A stretch of DNA of 64,000 nt. It comes from Candidatus Woesebacteria bacterium. GTDB lineage: Bacteria; Patescibacteriota; Microgenomatia; UBA1406; GWC2-37-13. Under the pieces are notes generated by a model. That model was not told the origin of the DNA. It saw nothing but the letters and a program-made list of their open reading frames with translations, and ran no database searches. This document shows, piece after piece, positions 16,206-24,407 of the stretch; the first letter of the stretch is position 1, and the number at the start of each line of letters is the position of its first letter. The stretch is taken from positions 1 through 64,000 of the forward strand of contig JAGQLS010000002.1 of assembly GCA_020429045.1 (NCBI GenBank). The letters run 5' to 3'. The position numbers and the translations under genes were made by a program.

Positions 16206-17054
16206 ATGAAGAAAAAATCAAATCGTTTTCCATTAATTCTGGGTATTGTCGCTATCTTGGGTTTGCTGGCTTGGGCTGGTTTAAGGATGCAGCATGGCGA
16301 CACTGTGGCTGAAACTAAGAAAGCTAATGAGATTGCTGAATTGGTGGCCACTATGGAAGCCAATCCAAATAAAGACTCCCAAGCTTATAAAGAAGCTCAA
16401 CAAAAGTTTTGTTTACTGACTGCCCGCTCTGCGCAGGAGCGTGAGCAAGCGGTGGTTAACATCCAGAAGTTTCTAGGATCCTCTGATATGCCTGTTGAGT
16501 TTTTATGTAGTCGTTTTAATGGCAAACCTGATGACAGTGGGACCGACTACACGAATCCTGCTTCAGAACATTACTCTGCTGGTGGATTTGGTTTTACTGT
16601 CGATCCCAATACCAACTACATTGTTGAAGTTGGCGAAGCTGAGCGTAGATGGGGTACTAATGACGATGATTCCCGTTGGTTTGATCCACAGCCTGAATAT
16701 GACAATACTCCCCGCTACACTACTGCCGAAGCCATCCGCCCGGTGGCAGAGCAATTCATGACAAAACATCAGGACATTCTTGGTGTTGATATCACTCAGA
16801 TGACCTACGAGTTTCAAGGTACTAAACCTGGCAACTTTTTTGTCAGGTGGGTAGATTATGAGGATCCTCACACAGAGGAATATGAGCAGTGTGGGGATGT
16901 GGGCCATGACCTGGAAACTGCCTATCAGCGTGCTGATGGTGTCTGGTGTGCTTCAATCAAAAATACCCGTTACCCAACTGTCAGCCTTACCATCACTCAA
17001 GGTGGCCAGGTGATTGTTTATGACAACGATGGCTGGGAGATAGAGAAACTATAA
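16206..17054 (+). CDS. Membrane-anchored hypothetical protein, possibly PepSY-like
   Basis: About 282 residues from ATG 16206, chosen because AAAGG precedes it at a good distance. A basic N-terminus (MKKKSNRF) and one hydrophobic segment (LILGIVAILGLLAWAGL) anchor the protein, with the rest outside the membrane. A Cys pair in the middle (residues near 74 and 106) and another late pair could form disulfides. The segment TTAEAIRPVAEQFMTKHQ, followed by a beta-rich stretch, faintly resembles PepSY-type domains. The function is unknown. Confidence 0.5.
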   Translation: MKKKSNRFPLILGIVAILGLLAWAGLRMQHGDTVAETKKANEIAELVATMEANPNKDSQAYKEAQQKFCLLTARSAQEREQAVVNIQKFLGSSDMPVEFLCSRFNGKPDDSGTDYTNPASEHYSAGGFGFTVDPNTNYIVEVGEAERRWGTNDDDSRWFDPQPEYDNTPRYTTAEAIRPVAEQFMTKHQDILGVDITQMTYEFQGTKPGNFFVRWVDYEDPHTEEYEQCGDVGHDLETAYQRADGVWCASIKNTRYPTVSLTITQGGQVIVYDNDGWEIEKL

Positions 17055-17112
17055 TCTTCCAACAGCTCCCCAAACAGGCGTTTTACTTATTCAGATTGGC
17101 TAACTATGCCAG

Positions 17113-17132
17113 GTGAGGCCGGAAAGCCTCAC
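17113..17132 (+). terminator. Stem-loop after the anchored-protein gene
   Basis: GTGAGGC / GCCTCAC, a perfect 7-bp stem with a CGGAAA loop, 58 bases after the stop. The downstream sequence has no T-tract, so it may stabilise the 3' end rather than terminate. Confidence 0.35.
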
Positions 17133-17201
17133 AAAAGCGGCCACAGGCGGTTACAAGCTGCAAACCCGGCTGATTGCCTTATGCTTTTGGTAAACTTCGA
17201 G

Positions 17202-17266
17202 TATAATTGAGATGAGGCTGATAGCTTGATGCGCCTCAACACCTGCCCTTAGTTGGGCTTTTTTTG
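17202..17266 (+). promoter_or_regulatory. Attenuator-like leader: promoter, hairpin and intrinsic terminator ahead of the STAND gene
   Basis: TATAAT (17202-17207) is followed by a hairpin TGAGGC / GCCTCA (17213-17218, 17233-17238) and then GCCC-TTAGTT-GGGC with seven T's (17245-17265). Transcription from this -10 would give an RNA of about 50 bases that stops before the big gene. No clear -35 is visible. It could be a small RNA or a leader where read-through switches on the STAND gene. Confidence 0.5.
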
Positions 17267-17309
17267 TATGAATTTAATACTCTGGGTAACCGGGATTTAT
17301 GTTAATTAT

Positions 17310-20300
17310 ATGAAGAAAAACAAATTTACTGATCAAACTTGGGCAACAAGTCATTTTGAGAAAGTTTCAAATAAGGCTGGACCTCGATACACACCAAAAC
17401 TAAATGTCGATTTACCCATAGCAGAAATATTTGATGGTATAAGTCGCACCGGGCGATTTTATAAATCTTTAAGAACTCACTACGGGAAATTAAGCCGAGA
17501 ATTTAACCGTGTCTCTTCAAAAAATGAGAATAAAGAGGTACAGAGTCTTTATAAAAATTTTAGAAAGGAAACACTCGATTTATTCAGCCTCTTAGAACAG
17601 CAGAAAGAATATTGTACTGATTTGATCCCTTGGAAAAAAATCAAAAATAGATCGAGTAAGGCCCTTAACATTTCTTGGGAATTATCAAGTAAGCTTAGGG
17701 AAGAAAAAGAGAGGTTAGAAAAGACAACCAAGTCTCAAGATTCTCAGAAAACTCCGTCACAAGATTTAGGTTCTGATATTCATTACCTTTATGAGTGTCA
17801 AAAAGAACTTAGATATTTTCAAGAGCTATCGACAAGTACAAAGGCGGGATTGGCTAATAACCCATTTTTGTTACTGACTGGGATAGCAGGAACAGGAAAA
17901 ACACATCTTCTTTGTGATGTCCTTAAAGGTCGTTTAACAGGAGAGGACATAAGTCCATCTGTTATGTGCTTTGGGGAGCATTTTAAGTCAGGGGAAGATT
18001 TACTTAATCAGATTTCACATCAGTCTGGAGTTAAACTGGATCAAAAGCACTTTCTAAAATGTTTGGACTTTTCTGCTAGAAAAAATAAAAGCAGAGCGCT
18101 GCTCATAGTTGATGCTTTAAATGAAACTAGAATAAATAATTTTTGGAAAACTCACCTTCCTGCTTTGATCTCAGAAGTGAAACGATATCCTAATATTGCA
18201 TTAGTTGTTAGTTGTAGGACTGGATTCGAAAAAGAAGTCATGACTGCGAAAACTTCTAAAGAGTTTGTAAAAGAAGATCATCCGGGCTTTCGCTTCAAAG
18301 AATGGGAGGCCATCAGTAAGTTCTTTCATGAATTCAAGCTACCCTTACCAGAAATCCCCCTTTTAACTCCAGAATTTCAAAATCCCTTATTTCTTCTTCT
18401 ATTTTGTAAGGCTTTTCAAAACAGAAAAAACAAAAATAAGAAGCAAGTTTTCAAAGGGCATGAAGGTGCTACGTATATTTTTGAATCTTTTGTAGATAGC
18501 GTATCTAAAAAAATAGCCAAGCAATTCAGTATTAGCAATAGCCCAGGAAGTAATATCTGGGATTGTATTATTGAAAAGGTTGCTGAGGAAATGGTTAATA
18601 GCAATGATGAAAGAATTTCAGAGGACCAATTATCAGAAATAATTGCTAAGGCTTATCCTCAGGTTAGTAAAAGTGATCTTATTCAGAGTTTGGAAAGGAA
18701 TCTACTAATTGTTAAAACTCCTAGATATTCTACAGAAAAGCAAAAGTATGAGGGTTATGATTTTAGGTTTCCTTTCCAAAAGTTTAGTGATCACTTAATA
18801 GGTAGATATCTTTTTAAAAACTACGAAGGTGAATTTAGCAAAAAAAATAAAAATTTAAATACTGCAAAAAAATTCTTCTCTAGACGTAGGAGGATCGGGA
18901 AGTTTTTGTTTAATTCCTGGAACAAAGGTATTGTAGAAGCACTATCTATTCAATGCCCGGAACAGTTAAGGGGTATAGAGTTTTTTGAAGTAGCTCCCTA
19001 TTTAAACGGGAAATCATTACTTCCTGAAGCTTTTGTTGAAAGTGTTATATGGCGTAGACCAGACGCCTTTTCTGGTGACTTAAAAAAAGTTAAAGAATTT
19101 GTCAATTCAGAAATAATAACAACAGAATCTGGGCACCATAGTTTTTTAAATGCGTTGCTCTCTGTTGCTCCTATCCCATCCCATCCTTTCAATTCGCTGT
19201 TTTTACACAGACATCTTTCTAGATTTTCTATGGCAGAACGCGATTCTTGGTGGTCAACTTTCTTGCATTATCAGAATGGTGAACAAGAAGCAGTGGACAG
19301 ATTAGTTGAGTGGAGTTGGTCCGATCAAAGCAAATCAAACATAAGTGATGATTCTATTTTACTCTGTTCGATCGCGTTGGCTTGGTTTTTAACCACTCCT
19401 AATAGGTTTTTGAGAGATAAAAGCACTAAAGCACTTGTAACTCTTTTGACTAATAGATTGAATGTTGTACTCAATTTGCTCAAAATATTTAAAGACGTTA
19501 ATGACCCATATGTTTCTGAACGTATTTATGCGGTGGCCTATGGTGTGGCGTTAAGATCTAGAAAGGAGAAGATGGAGCTCAAAGCACTGTCTATGTGGAT
19601 TTACAATAATCATTTTAAGAATGGAAATCCTCCTGTTCATATACTACAACGTGACTATACCAGAGGAGTGATACATGTAGCTTTAAATGAGGGTATTAAA
19701 TTAAAAATCAGTCAAAATAAAATTAACCCTCCATTTGGTAGTTCATGGCCAAAGAGAGTGCCTACTGAAAAGTACCTTAAGAAGAAATATTATCCGGAAA
19801 AATTTTTTAAGGATAAGAGTGAAAATCGTGGATTTTTAGATATATGGTCATCAGTGATGTATAGCTTTGGCTCATTAGCGGATTTTGGTAACTATGTTTT
19901 GGGCTCAGCTGTAAATCATTGGTCAGGAAGAAGACTTAACTCGCAAGAAGTTCATAGAAAATCAATTTATGAAAAGTTTAAAAAAAGCCTTACTAAAGAT
20001 CAATTAAAACTGTTGGAAATGGCAACTAATCCTTTCTATGGAATAGATTTTTCTAAAATTATGGATCATATAAAAATTGTTTCTTATGACAAACCAAAGG
20101 AAAAAGAAGAGCTTGAAAAGCAAGAGTTAGAAGAAAAGCAGGAAAGAGCAAAGACGATGAGTACGTTTCTAAAATCTTTGCCGGATAAGAGGAGAGCGTT
20201 TTTCAAGAAGGAAATAAAACCTTTTCTAGATGATAGGGGGAGCATAAACGATCCTTTAGAAAGATTTAATCCAGGGTTGGCTCAAAGATGGCTTTTCAAC

Positions 20301-21458
20301 AGGGTTGTACAACTTGGCTGGAGTTATGAGCTTCATGGTCAATTTGATAGTAATTTGAACTACCATCGAGCTGATAGATCTGACCATAAGCCTGAGAGAA
20401 TAGGTAAAAAATATCAGTGGATAGCTCTACATGAGCTTTTGGCAAGGATTGCTGATAACTTTGAGTTTAAAAAAGATAGCTGGTCTCATGAATCAGATGA
20501 ATATGAGGGTTCATGGCAAATAAGTGTTAGAGATATAGACCCATCCTGTATATTAAAGGATTTTCCCAATCATCCTACTGATGGAATTCCTTCATTTAAA
20601 ACCTTTAAAGTAGAGAGAATTTATGATGCTTGGAATAAGAAAGTCTCTGACATTGGTTGGCTAAAAAAGAAATCTGATTTACCAGATCCCAAGGACATAT
20701 TAGAGTTGACGGATAAAGATGGTGTCGTTTGGCTCTCACTTGAGGGTTTTACAGAATGGCAGGATGAAACACCACCTGAGGACGAAAAATACGATAAAGC
20801 GACAAGAACACTTTGGTATATGACAAAAAGCTATTTTCTAAAAAACAACGACACAAAAAAAGTCTTAAATTGGGCCTTTAAGCAAAGGTTTATGGGGAGA
20901 TGGATGCCTGAATCTCATGAGTTCTACAATATTTATCTTTCAGAATATCCCTGGGCTCCTGCTTTTCTAAATCAATATATCCCATACTACCATCACGACG
21001 GATGGACCAAAAATTCTCAAGGTGAAGAAAAAATACCATCAAAAGTACTAGTCACAGATGATGAGTATTTAAGCAGTGGATCATCGATTGATTGTTCTAC
21101 TGAAAATTCAATTCATGTAAAACTGCCAGCTAAATATATAGTGGGCGAAATGAAATTAACTCAGCCCTATGTCGATGGCAGGTTTTTTGACCCAAAAGGT
21201 GAACTTGTAGTTTTCTATCCCAGAGCTTTTGACTTAGAAGCACCTGGTCATGTTTTTATAAGGAAAGACAAACTCATTTCTTTCTTGAAGCAAAAAAACT
21301 TATCAATTTTTTGGACAGTAATAGGAGAGAAAAATATGATTGGGGGAGGTGGTGTCGGACAACCATTGGGTTGGTTAGAAGTAAATGGTGTTTATTTCTT
21401 GGAAAATAGTCATTTAACAGGGTCTTTAGGGGTATCATTTTCAAAATCTCAGAGCTAG
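17310..21458 (+). CDS. Very large STAND/NACHT-like P-loop NTPase, probable anti-phage protein
   Basis: 1383 residues from ATG 17310; earlier in-frame starts lie in or next to the terminator. Walker A GIAGTGKTH is at about 190-198 and Walker B LLIVDALNE at about 264-272, followed by SCRTGF (sensor-like), as in STAND NTPases. The N-terminal region RYTPKLNVDLPIAEIFDG and a long C-terminal alpha-helical part with a beta-rich end (DGRFFDPKGELVVFYPRAF) are features I associate with large bacterial AVAST-like proteins. No separate nuclease domain was recognised. The likely job is target recognition followed by an unknown effector step. Defence is inferred from architecture and from its place among restriction genes. 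Confidence 0.65.
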   Translation: MKKNKFTDQTWATSHFEKVSNKAGPRYTPKLNVDLPIAEIFDGISRTGRFYKSLRTHYGKLSREFNRVSSKNENKEVQSLYKNFRKETLDLFSLLEQQKEYCTDLIPWKKIKNRSSKALNISWELSSKLREEKERLEKTTKSQDSQKTPSQDLGSDIHYLYECQKELRYFQELSTSTKAGLANNPFLLLTGIAGTGKTHLLCDVLKGRLTGEDISPSVMCFGEHFKSGEDLLNQISHQSGVKLDQKHFLKCLDFSARKNKSRALLIVDALNETRINNFWKTHLPALISEVKRYPNIALVVSCRTGFEKEVMTAKTSKEFVKEDHPGFRFKEWEAISKFFHEFKLPLPEIPLLTPEFQNPLFLLLFCKAFQNRKNKNKKQVFKGHEGATYIFESFVDSVSKKIAKQFSISNSPGSNIWDCIIEKVAEEMVNSNDERISEDQLSEIIAKAYPQVSKSDLIQSLERNLLIVKTPRYSTEKQKYEGYDFRFPFQKFSDHLIGRYLFKNYEGEFSKKNKNLNTAKKFFSRRRRIGKFLFNSWNKGIVEALSIQCPEQLRGIEFFEVAPYLNGKSLLPEAFVESVIWRRPDAFSGDLKKVKEFVNSEIITTESGHHSFLNALLSVAPIPSHPFNSLFLHRHLSRFSMAERDSWWSTFLHYQNGEQEAVDRLVEWSWSDQSKSNISDDSILLCSIALAWFLTTPNRFLRDKSTKALVTLLTNRLNVVLNLLKIFKDVNDPYVSERIYAVAYGVALRSRKEKMELKALSMWIYNNHFKNGNPPVHILQRDYTRGVIHVALNEGIKLKISQNKINPPFGSSWPKRVPTEKYLKKKYYPEKFFKDKSENRGFLDIWSSVMYSFGSLADFGNYVLGSAVNHWSGRRLNSQEVHRKSIYEKFKKSLTKDQLKLLEMATNPFYGIDFSKIMDHIKIVSYDKPKEKEELEKQELEEKQERAKTMSTFLKSLPDKRRAFFKKEIKPFLDDRGSINDPLERFNPGLAQRWLFNRVVQLGWSYELHGQFDSNLNYHRADRSDHKPERIGKKYQWIALHELLARIADNFEFKKDSWSHESDEYEGSWQISVRDIDPSCILKDFPNHPTDGIPSFKTFKVERIYDAWNKKVSDIGWLKKKSDLPDPKDILELTDKDGVVWLSLEGFTEWQDETPPEDEKYDKATRTLWYMTKSYFLKNNDTKKVLNWAFKQRFMGRWMPESHEFYNIYLSEYPWAPAFLNQYIPYYHHDGWTKNSQGEEKIPSKVLVTDDEYLSSGSSIDCSTENSIHVKLPAKYIVGEMKLTQPYVDGRFFDPKGELVVFYPRAFDLEAPGHVFIRKDKLISFLKQKNLSIFWTVIGEKNMIGGGGVGQPLGWLEVNGVYFLENSHLTGSLGVSFSKSQS

Positions 21459-21463
21459 AAGGC

Positions 21464-21552
21464 TAAAAACCTCCCCGCTTCCTTTACTGTCCATTCCGGA
21501 TATTCCAGCTCGCTGACCCAGTCAATTTTTCCGAATTCATACCATTTCTCGA
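21464..21552 (-). other. Third junction of the cassette array, with recombinase C-terminal codons
   Basis: 89 bp match 10978-11066 without gaps at about 94% identity and stop matching at GA (21551-21552). On the minus strand they encode a C-terminus like that of the recombinase (KIDWVSELEYPEWTVKE). Right of GA the sequence is unrelated to the recombinase. This reads as the right arm of cassette B joined to the left arm of cassette C. Confidence 0.7.
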
Positions 21553-21610
21553 AGAGATCAACAGAAATCACCACAAAGTTACAATTACTGACATTCCCTA
21601 AATTAATCTC

Positions 21611-22105
21611 TTACAGCGCTTGCTTAAATTCTATCAACTGTTGATCAATAATTTGGCTAACAATCCACGGCTTCAAATTTTTAGGAATATGGAGAAAGGT
21701 ATACTGAGCGTTCAGTTTTCCTTGGTTTATCAACTGCATAATTTTCCAACTCACTAAATTGCAATGAGAGTTGCCTATAGCTTCTGCTAACTTCATTTGC
21801 GAGTTTTCGTAAAGAAACGAGTTGATTGTAACTTTTTGTTTTTCTTTACTATCAACATAATCATTACGGAATTGGTTGGTACAAACCGTTTCAATTCGAA
21901 TTTGGTCTTGATCCACTCCCGAATATGTCCCTAAGCTTAAAATATATGATGGCTGATCGTGAAGCAGCATTTCCAGATAGTGATCAATATTGTTAGGATA
22001 TACCAAGTAGCAACAATCTATTTGTTTGAGTTGATACAAAATACGACTGGTTCCACCACTTAGAGCAAAACCATAAATTTGATTAGGGAAAGAATTTTCA
22101 GACAT
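21611..22105 (-). CDS. Pyroglutamyl-peptidase-like protein (peptidase C15 fold)
   Basis: 164 residues, shorter than the usual roughly 210. The three catalytic positions of the C15 family can be placed: Glu in QIRIETVCTN, Cys in GNSHCNLVSW and His in FLHIPKN. The order and spacing fit pyrrolidone-carboxylate peptidase, which removes N-terminal pyroglutamate. The N-terminal GFGPFGG-type loop is weak here (YGFALSGGTS), so substrate choice may differ. It lies 8 bases downstream of the pRiA4b gene on the same strand in cassette C, an unusual place for a peptidase of this kind. Confidence 0.5.
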   Translation of the reverse strand: MSENSFPNQIYGFALSGGTSRILYQLKQIDCCYLVYPNNIDHYLEMLLHDQPSYILSLGTYSGVDQDQIRIETVCTNQFRNDYVDSKEKQKVTINSFLYENSQMKLAEAIGNSHCNLVSWKIMQLINQGKLNAQYTFLHIPKNLKPWIVSQIIDQQLIEFKQAL

Positions 22106-22113
22106 GATAAAAG

Positions 22114-22740
22114 CTAAACACTCATCGCTTTTCTAAATCTCTGCAGTTCGGTAGCTGGGTTTCTGAAAATAACATCTCTTGGGTCAAACGATTCCAAGTC
22201 TAAATCGTTAAAATCACCAACTCCTACCCAGTCCGCAATCTCTCGATGTTCTGGTTGTTTTTTGTCCTTCAAGACTTCAATCTTGTATTCATAGCCTCCG
22301 ATTCCACCGGAGTCTTCCCAAGGACAGGCCCGTTTGCCAGCGATGATTTGTGGATAAACCTCTTCGGGATTAAAAGGCAAAACTTTTTCTAAAGCAATTT
22401 TGTGTTCCCAATTGTCGCCAAAGTCGTAAACGTAAGTAAGTTTTGGTTGATCTTCTGACAAAAATTCATCTAATCTGATTTTAGATTCGTCAAGCGCTTC
22501 CTCGCCTTCACCCCAATCATCCTCAGGGTTTGGGATAGCTATGTGAGTTACATTTCTATCCCAAGCGGGACCAACAAAAAACTCATGTAGATGGTAGTCT
22601 TCCCAGCCAAAACTATCTTGGATAGCGATATGCAGTTTCCAAAAAGTGACATTAGATGGGATTAATAGTCGTCTCCAAACTGGAGACCTAATGTCTTGCA
22701 AAGTAACTTTGAGTTGGTAGACTTGAGGATTTATTGTCAT
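22114..22740 (-). CDS. Plasmid pRiA4b ORF-3 family protein
   Basis: 208 residues. YQLKVTLQDIRSPVWRRLLI, FGWEDYHLHEF, YDFGDNWEHKI and CPWEDSGGIGGYE are the signature segments of the pRiA4b ORF-3 family, in the right order and at normal length. The biochemical role is unknown; members are common on plasmids and in accessory regions. It is divergent from the AAA ATPase and upstream of the peptidase-like gene. Confidence 0.88.
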   Translation of the reverse strand: MTINPQVYQLKVTLQDIRSPVWRRLLIPSNVTFWKLHIAIQDSFGWEDYHLHEFFVGPAWDRNVTHIAIPNPEDDWGEGEEALDESKIRLDEFLSEDQPKLTYVYDFGDNWEHKIALEKVLPFNPEEVYPQIIAGKRACPWEDSGGIGGYEYKIEVLKDKKQPEHREIADWVGVGDFNDLDLESFDPRDVIFRNPATELQRFRKAMSV

Positions 22741-22805
22741 AAGTAGAGTATATCATCGGAAAATAGTTTTTGATTATACTGAAAACTATTCTCAAATTGT
22801 TTTCA

Positions 22806-22834
22806 TTGACAGTGAAAACTTTTTATATTATAGT
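22806..22834 (+). promoter_or_regulatory. Promoter of the AAA/DUF4143 ATPase
   Basis: TTGACA (22806-22811), a 17-bp spacer and TATAGT (22829-22834), 9 bases before the ATG at 22844. GAAAACT occurs in direct repeat around it (22781 and 22814 regions), a possible regulator site. Confidence 0.5.
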
Positions 22835-22843
22835 AGATGAGGT

Positions 22844-24154
22844 ATGAATGATCAAGCCTTGTCTGCCGACAGGCAGGTACAGACAAAAATCACCAAAAAT
22901 CTCTTAGCATCTGCCCTCAAAGAACAACATGAGGCTTTTGTAGCTCGTGATCTGGGAGTAGAAAGAGAAATTTTAGCAGAATTAAAAAAGGCTATTGCTG
23001 CTCCACAAGTGACAGTTATCACTGGTCTCAGGCGAGTTGGTAAATCAACTTTGCTTGCTCAAGTAGCCAAGAAGTATCTCAAAAATGACTTTTACTTTGT
23101 TAATTTTGAAGATGAACGATTGTTAAACTTCCAAGTTAGTGATTTTGATGTACTTCATGAGACCCTGATAAGTCTGTTTGGTGAGAAGAAGACATTTTTG
23201 TTTGACGAAATTCAAAATGTACCTGAGTGGGAAAGGTTTGTGCGTCGCCTACATGATCAGGGATATAAATTTATTGTTACTGGCTACAACGCATCACTCC
23301 TGAGCCAGGAATTGGGAACTAGACTTACTGGTCGTTCTATACGAGTAGAATTGTTTCCATTTTCGTTTAGAGAATACTTAGACTTCCGTAAAGTCAAAAC
23401 TCTTGACCTGAGTGTCTTAACTACCAGGCAAAAAGGCAACTTACGCAAACTTGCCAATGAATACATTACTTTTGGTGGTATTCCAGATGCACTCAAATAT
23501 CCAGAGCTAGGCGTTCATAAGGCGTTGTATGATGATGTTTTGTATCGCGATATTGCTACCAGGTACAAGCTGAAGAATGTTAAAAGCTTAAAAGAACTGT
23601 CATTTTACCTAGTAAGTAATACTGCCAGCCTTGTGTCTTACAACAAACTTAAAGATCTGCTCAAATTAGGAAGCGTAAATACTGTTATTAACTATGTTGA
23701 TTATTTGGAAAATAGTTGGTTATTTTTTGTAGTGAATAAATATGCCCACTCTGTCAAAGAACAGCAAATTGCTGCCAAAAAAACGTACGGTATTGATACG
23801 GGATTGATTAGATCGGTGGGTTTTTCTTTTTCCGAGAACAAAGGCAAGTTAATGGAAAATGAGGTTTTCCTACAACTGCGGAGAAAGTATCAGGATGTGT
23901 ATTACTATAAGACGACTGAAGACTACGAAGTTGATTTTTTTATACCGAAAGAAGGATCTCTCATCCAAGTAGCTCAGCATTTTGATTCGATAGAAACCAA
24001 AGAAAGGGAATTGAGGGCGTTGGTGAGTGCAGCCAGTGAACAGAATAAAACTAAAAAATTGCTTATCATTACCGAAAGTGAGAAAGCTGAATTTGAAAAG
24101 GAAGGCGTACAAATTCAAGCCGTTCCTCTGTATGAGTGGCTATTACGAGTTTAG
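22844..24154 (+). CDS. AAA-family ATPase with C-terminal DUF4143 domain
   Basis: 436 residues. The P-loop ITGLRRVGKST (near residue 60), Walker B FLFDEIQNV (near 125), a GYNAS sensor and the LFPFSFREYL segment are those of the ATPase family that ends in DUF4143. The C-terminal nuclease-like fold shows YYKTTEDYEVDFFI (E-V-D-F pattern). Proteins of this kind are frequent in accessory regions, and their role is poorly known. Oddly, residues 5-12 (ALSADRQV) are encoded by a GC-rich palindromic repeat (about 22860-22878) that looks inserted into the reading frame; a start after it is possible. Confidence 0.85.
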   Translation: MNDQALSADRQVQTKITKNLLASALKEQHEAFVARDLGVEREILAELKKAIAAPQVTVITGLRRVGKSTLLAQVAKKYLKNDFYFVNFEDERLLNFQVSDFDVLHETLISLFGEKKTFLFDEIQNVPEWERFVRRLHDQGYKFIVTGYNASLLSQELGTRLTGRSIRVELFPFSFREYLDFRKVKTLDLSVLTTRQKGNLRKLANEYITFGGIPDALKYPELGVHKALYDDVLYRDIATRYKLKNVKSLKELSFYLVSNTASLVSYNKLKDLLKLGSVNTVINYVDYLENSWLFFVVNKYAHSVKEQQIAAKKTYGIDTGLIRSVGFSFSENKGKLMENEVFLQLRRKYQDVYYYKTTEDYEVDFFIPKEGSLIQVAQHFDSIETKERELRALVSAASEQNKTKKLLIITESEKAEFEKEGVQIQAVPLYEWLLRV

Positions 24155-24265
24155 AAATCGATTCACTTCTTTGGTTGTAAATTCTGGGTATTCTAAGTAA
24201 GTCAGCCAGTCAATGTTTCGGAAAGTCTCCCATCGCTTGAGCCAAAACACTAGATACGAACTCAT
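24143..24265 (-). other. Fourth junction of the array (attR-like), carrying a recombinase-type C-terminal arm
   Basis: The minus strand encodes a 40-residue frame whose C-terminal part (WLKRWETFRNIDWLTYLEYP, then EFTTKEVNRFL) is clearly homologous to the recombinase tail. Homology ends at GA (24239-24240) next to the shared GCCA. Right of GA the sequence belongs to a different context (BrnT-like fragment on the plus strand). This reads as the right arm of cassette C joined to the original chromosomal half-site U. Confidence 0.65.
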
Positions 24266-24390
24266 TTTTTGACGACAACAAAGCAATATTTAAAGATTGG
24301 AGACACTCAACAACACTCGAACAAAGGATAACCATGCTTGGAAAGACAAAGAAAGTTAAATTCGTCTCCTTTGTCAAGACCTATCAATAA
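24241..24390 (+). pseudogene. BrnT-type toxin fragment
   Basis: The plus-strand frame runs from the junction (after TGA at 24238-24240) to TAA at 24388-24390. It encodes SFFDDNKAIFKDWRHSTTLE and then RITMLGKT, which fit the middle of BrnT (DUF497) ribonuclease toxins. The N-terminal WD motif region and the C-terminal SARxA region are missing. The left cut coincides with the array junction. The antitoxin-type gene follows at 24408, as expected for BrnT-BrnA order. Confidence 0.5.
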
Positions 24391-24407
24391 AAATGAGGTT
24401 CCACTGT

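Noticed and set aside
17253-17309. STAND gene starting at TTG 17253 or ATG 17268
   Set aside because: TTG 17253 lies inside the terminator hairpin, and the residues before 17310 do not look like part of the protein.
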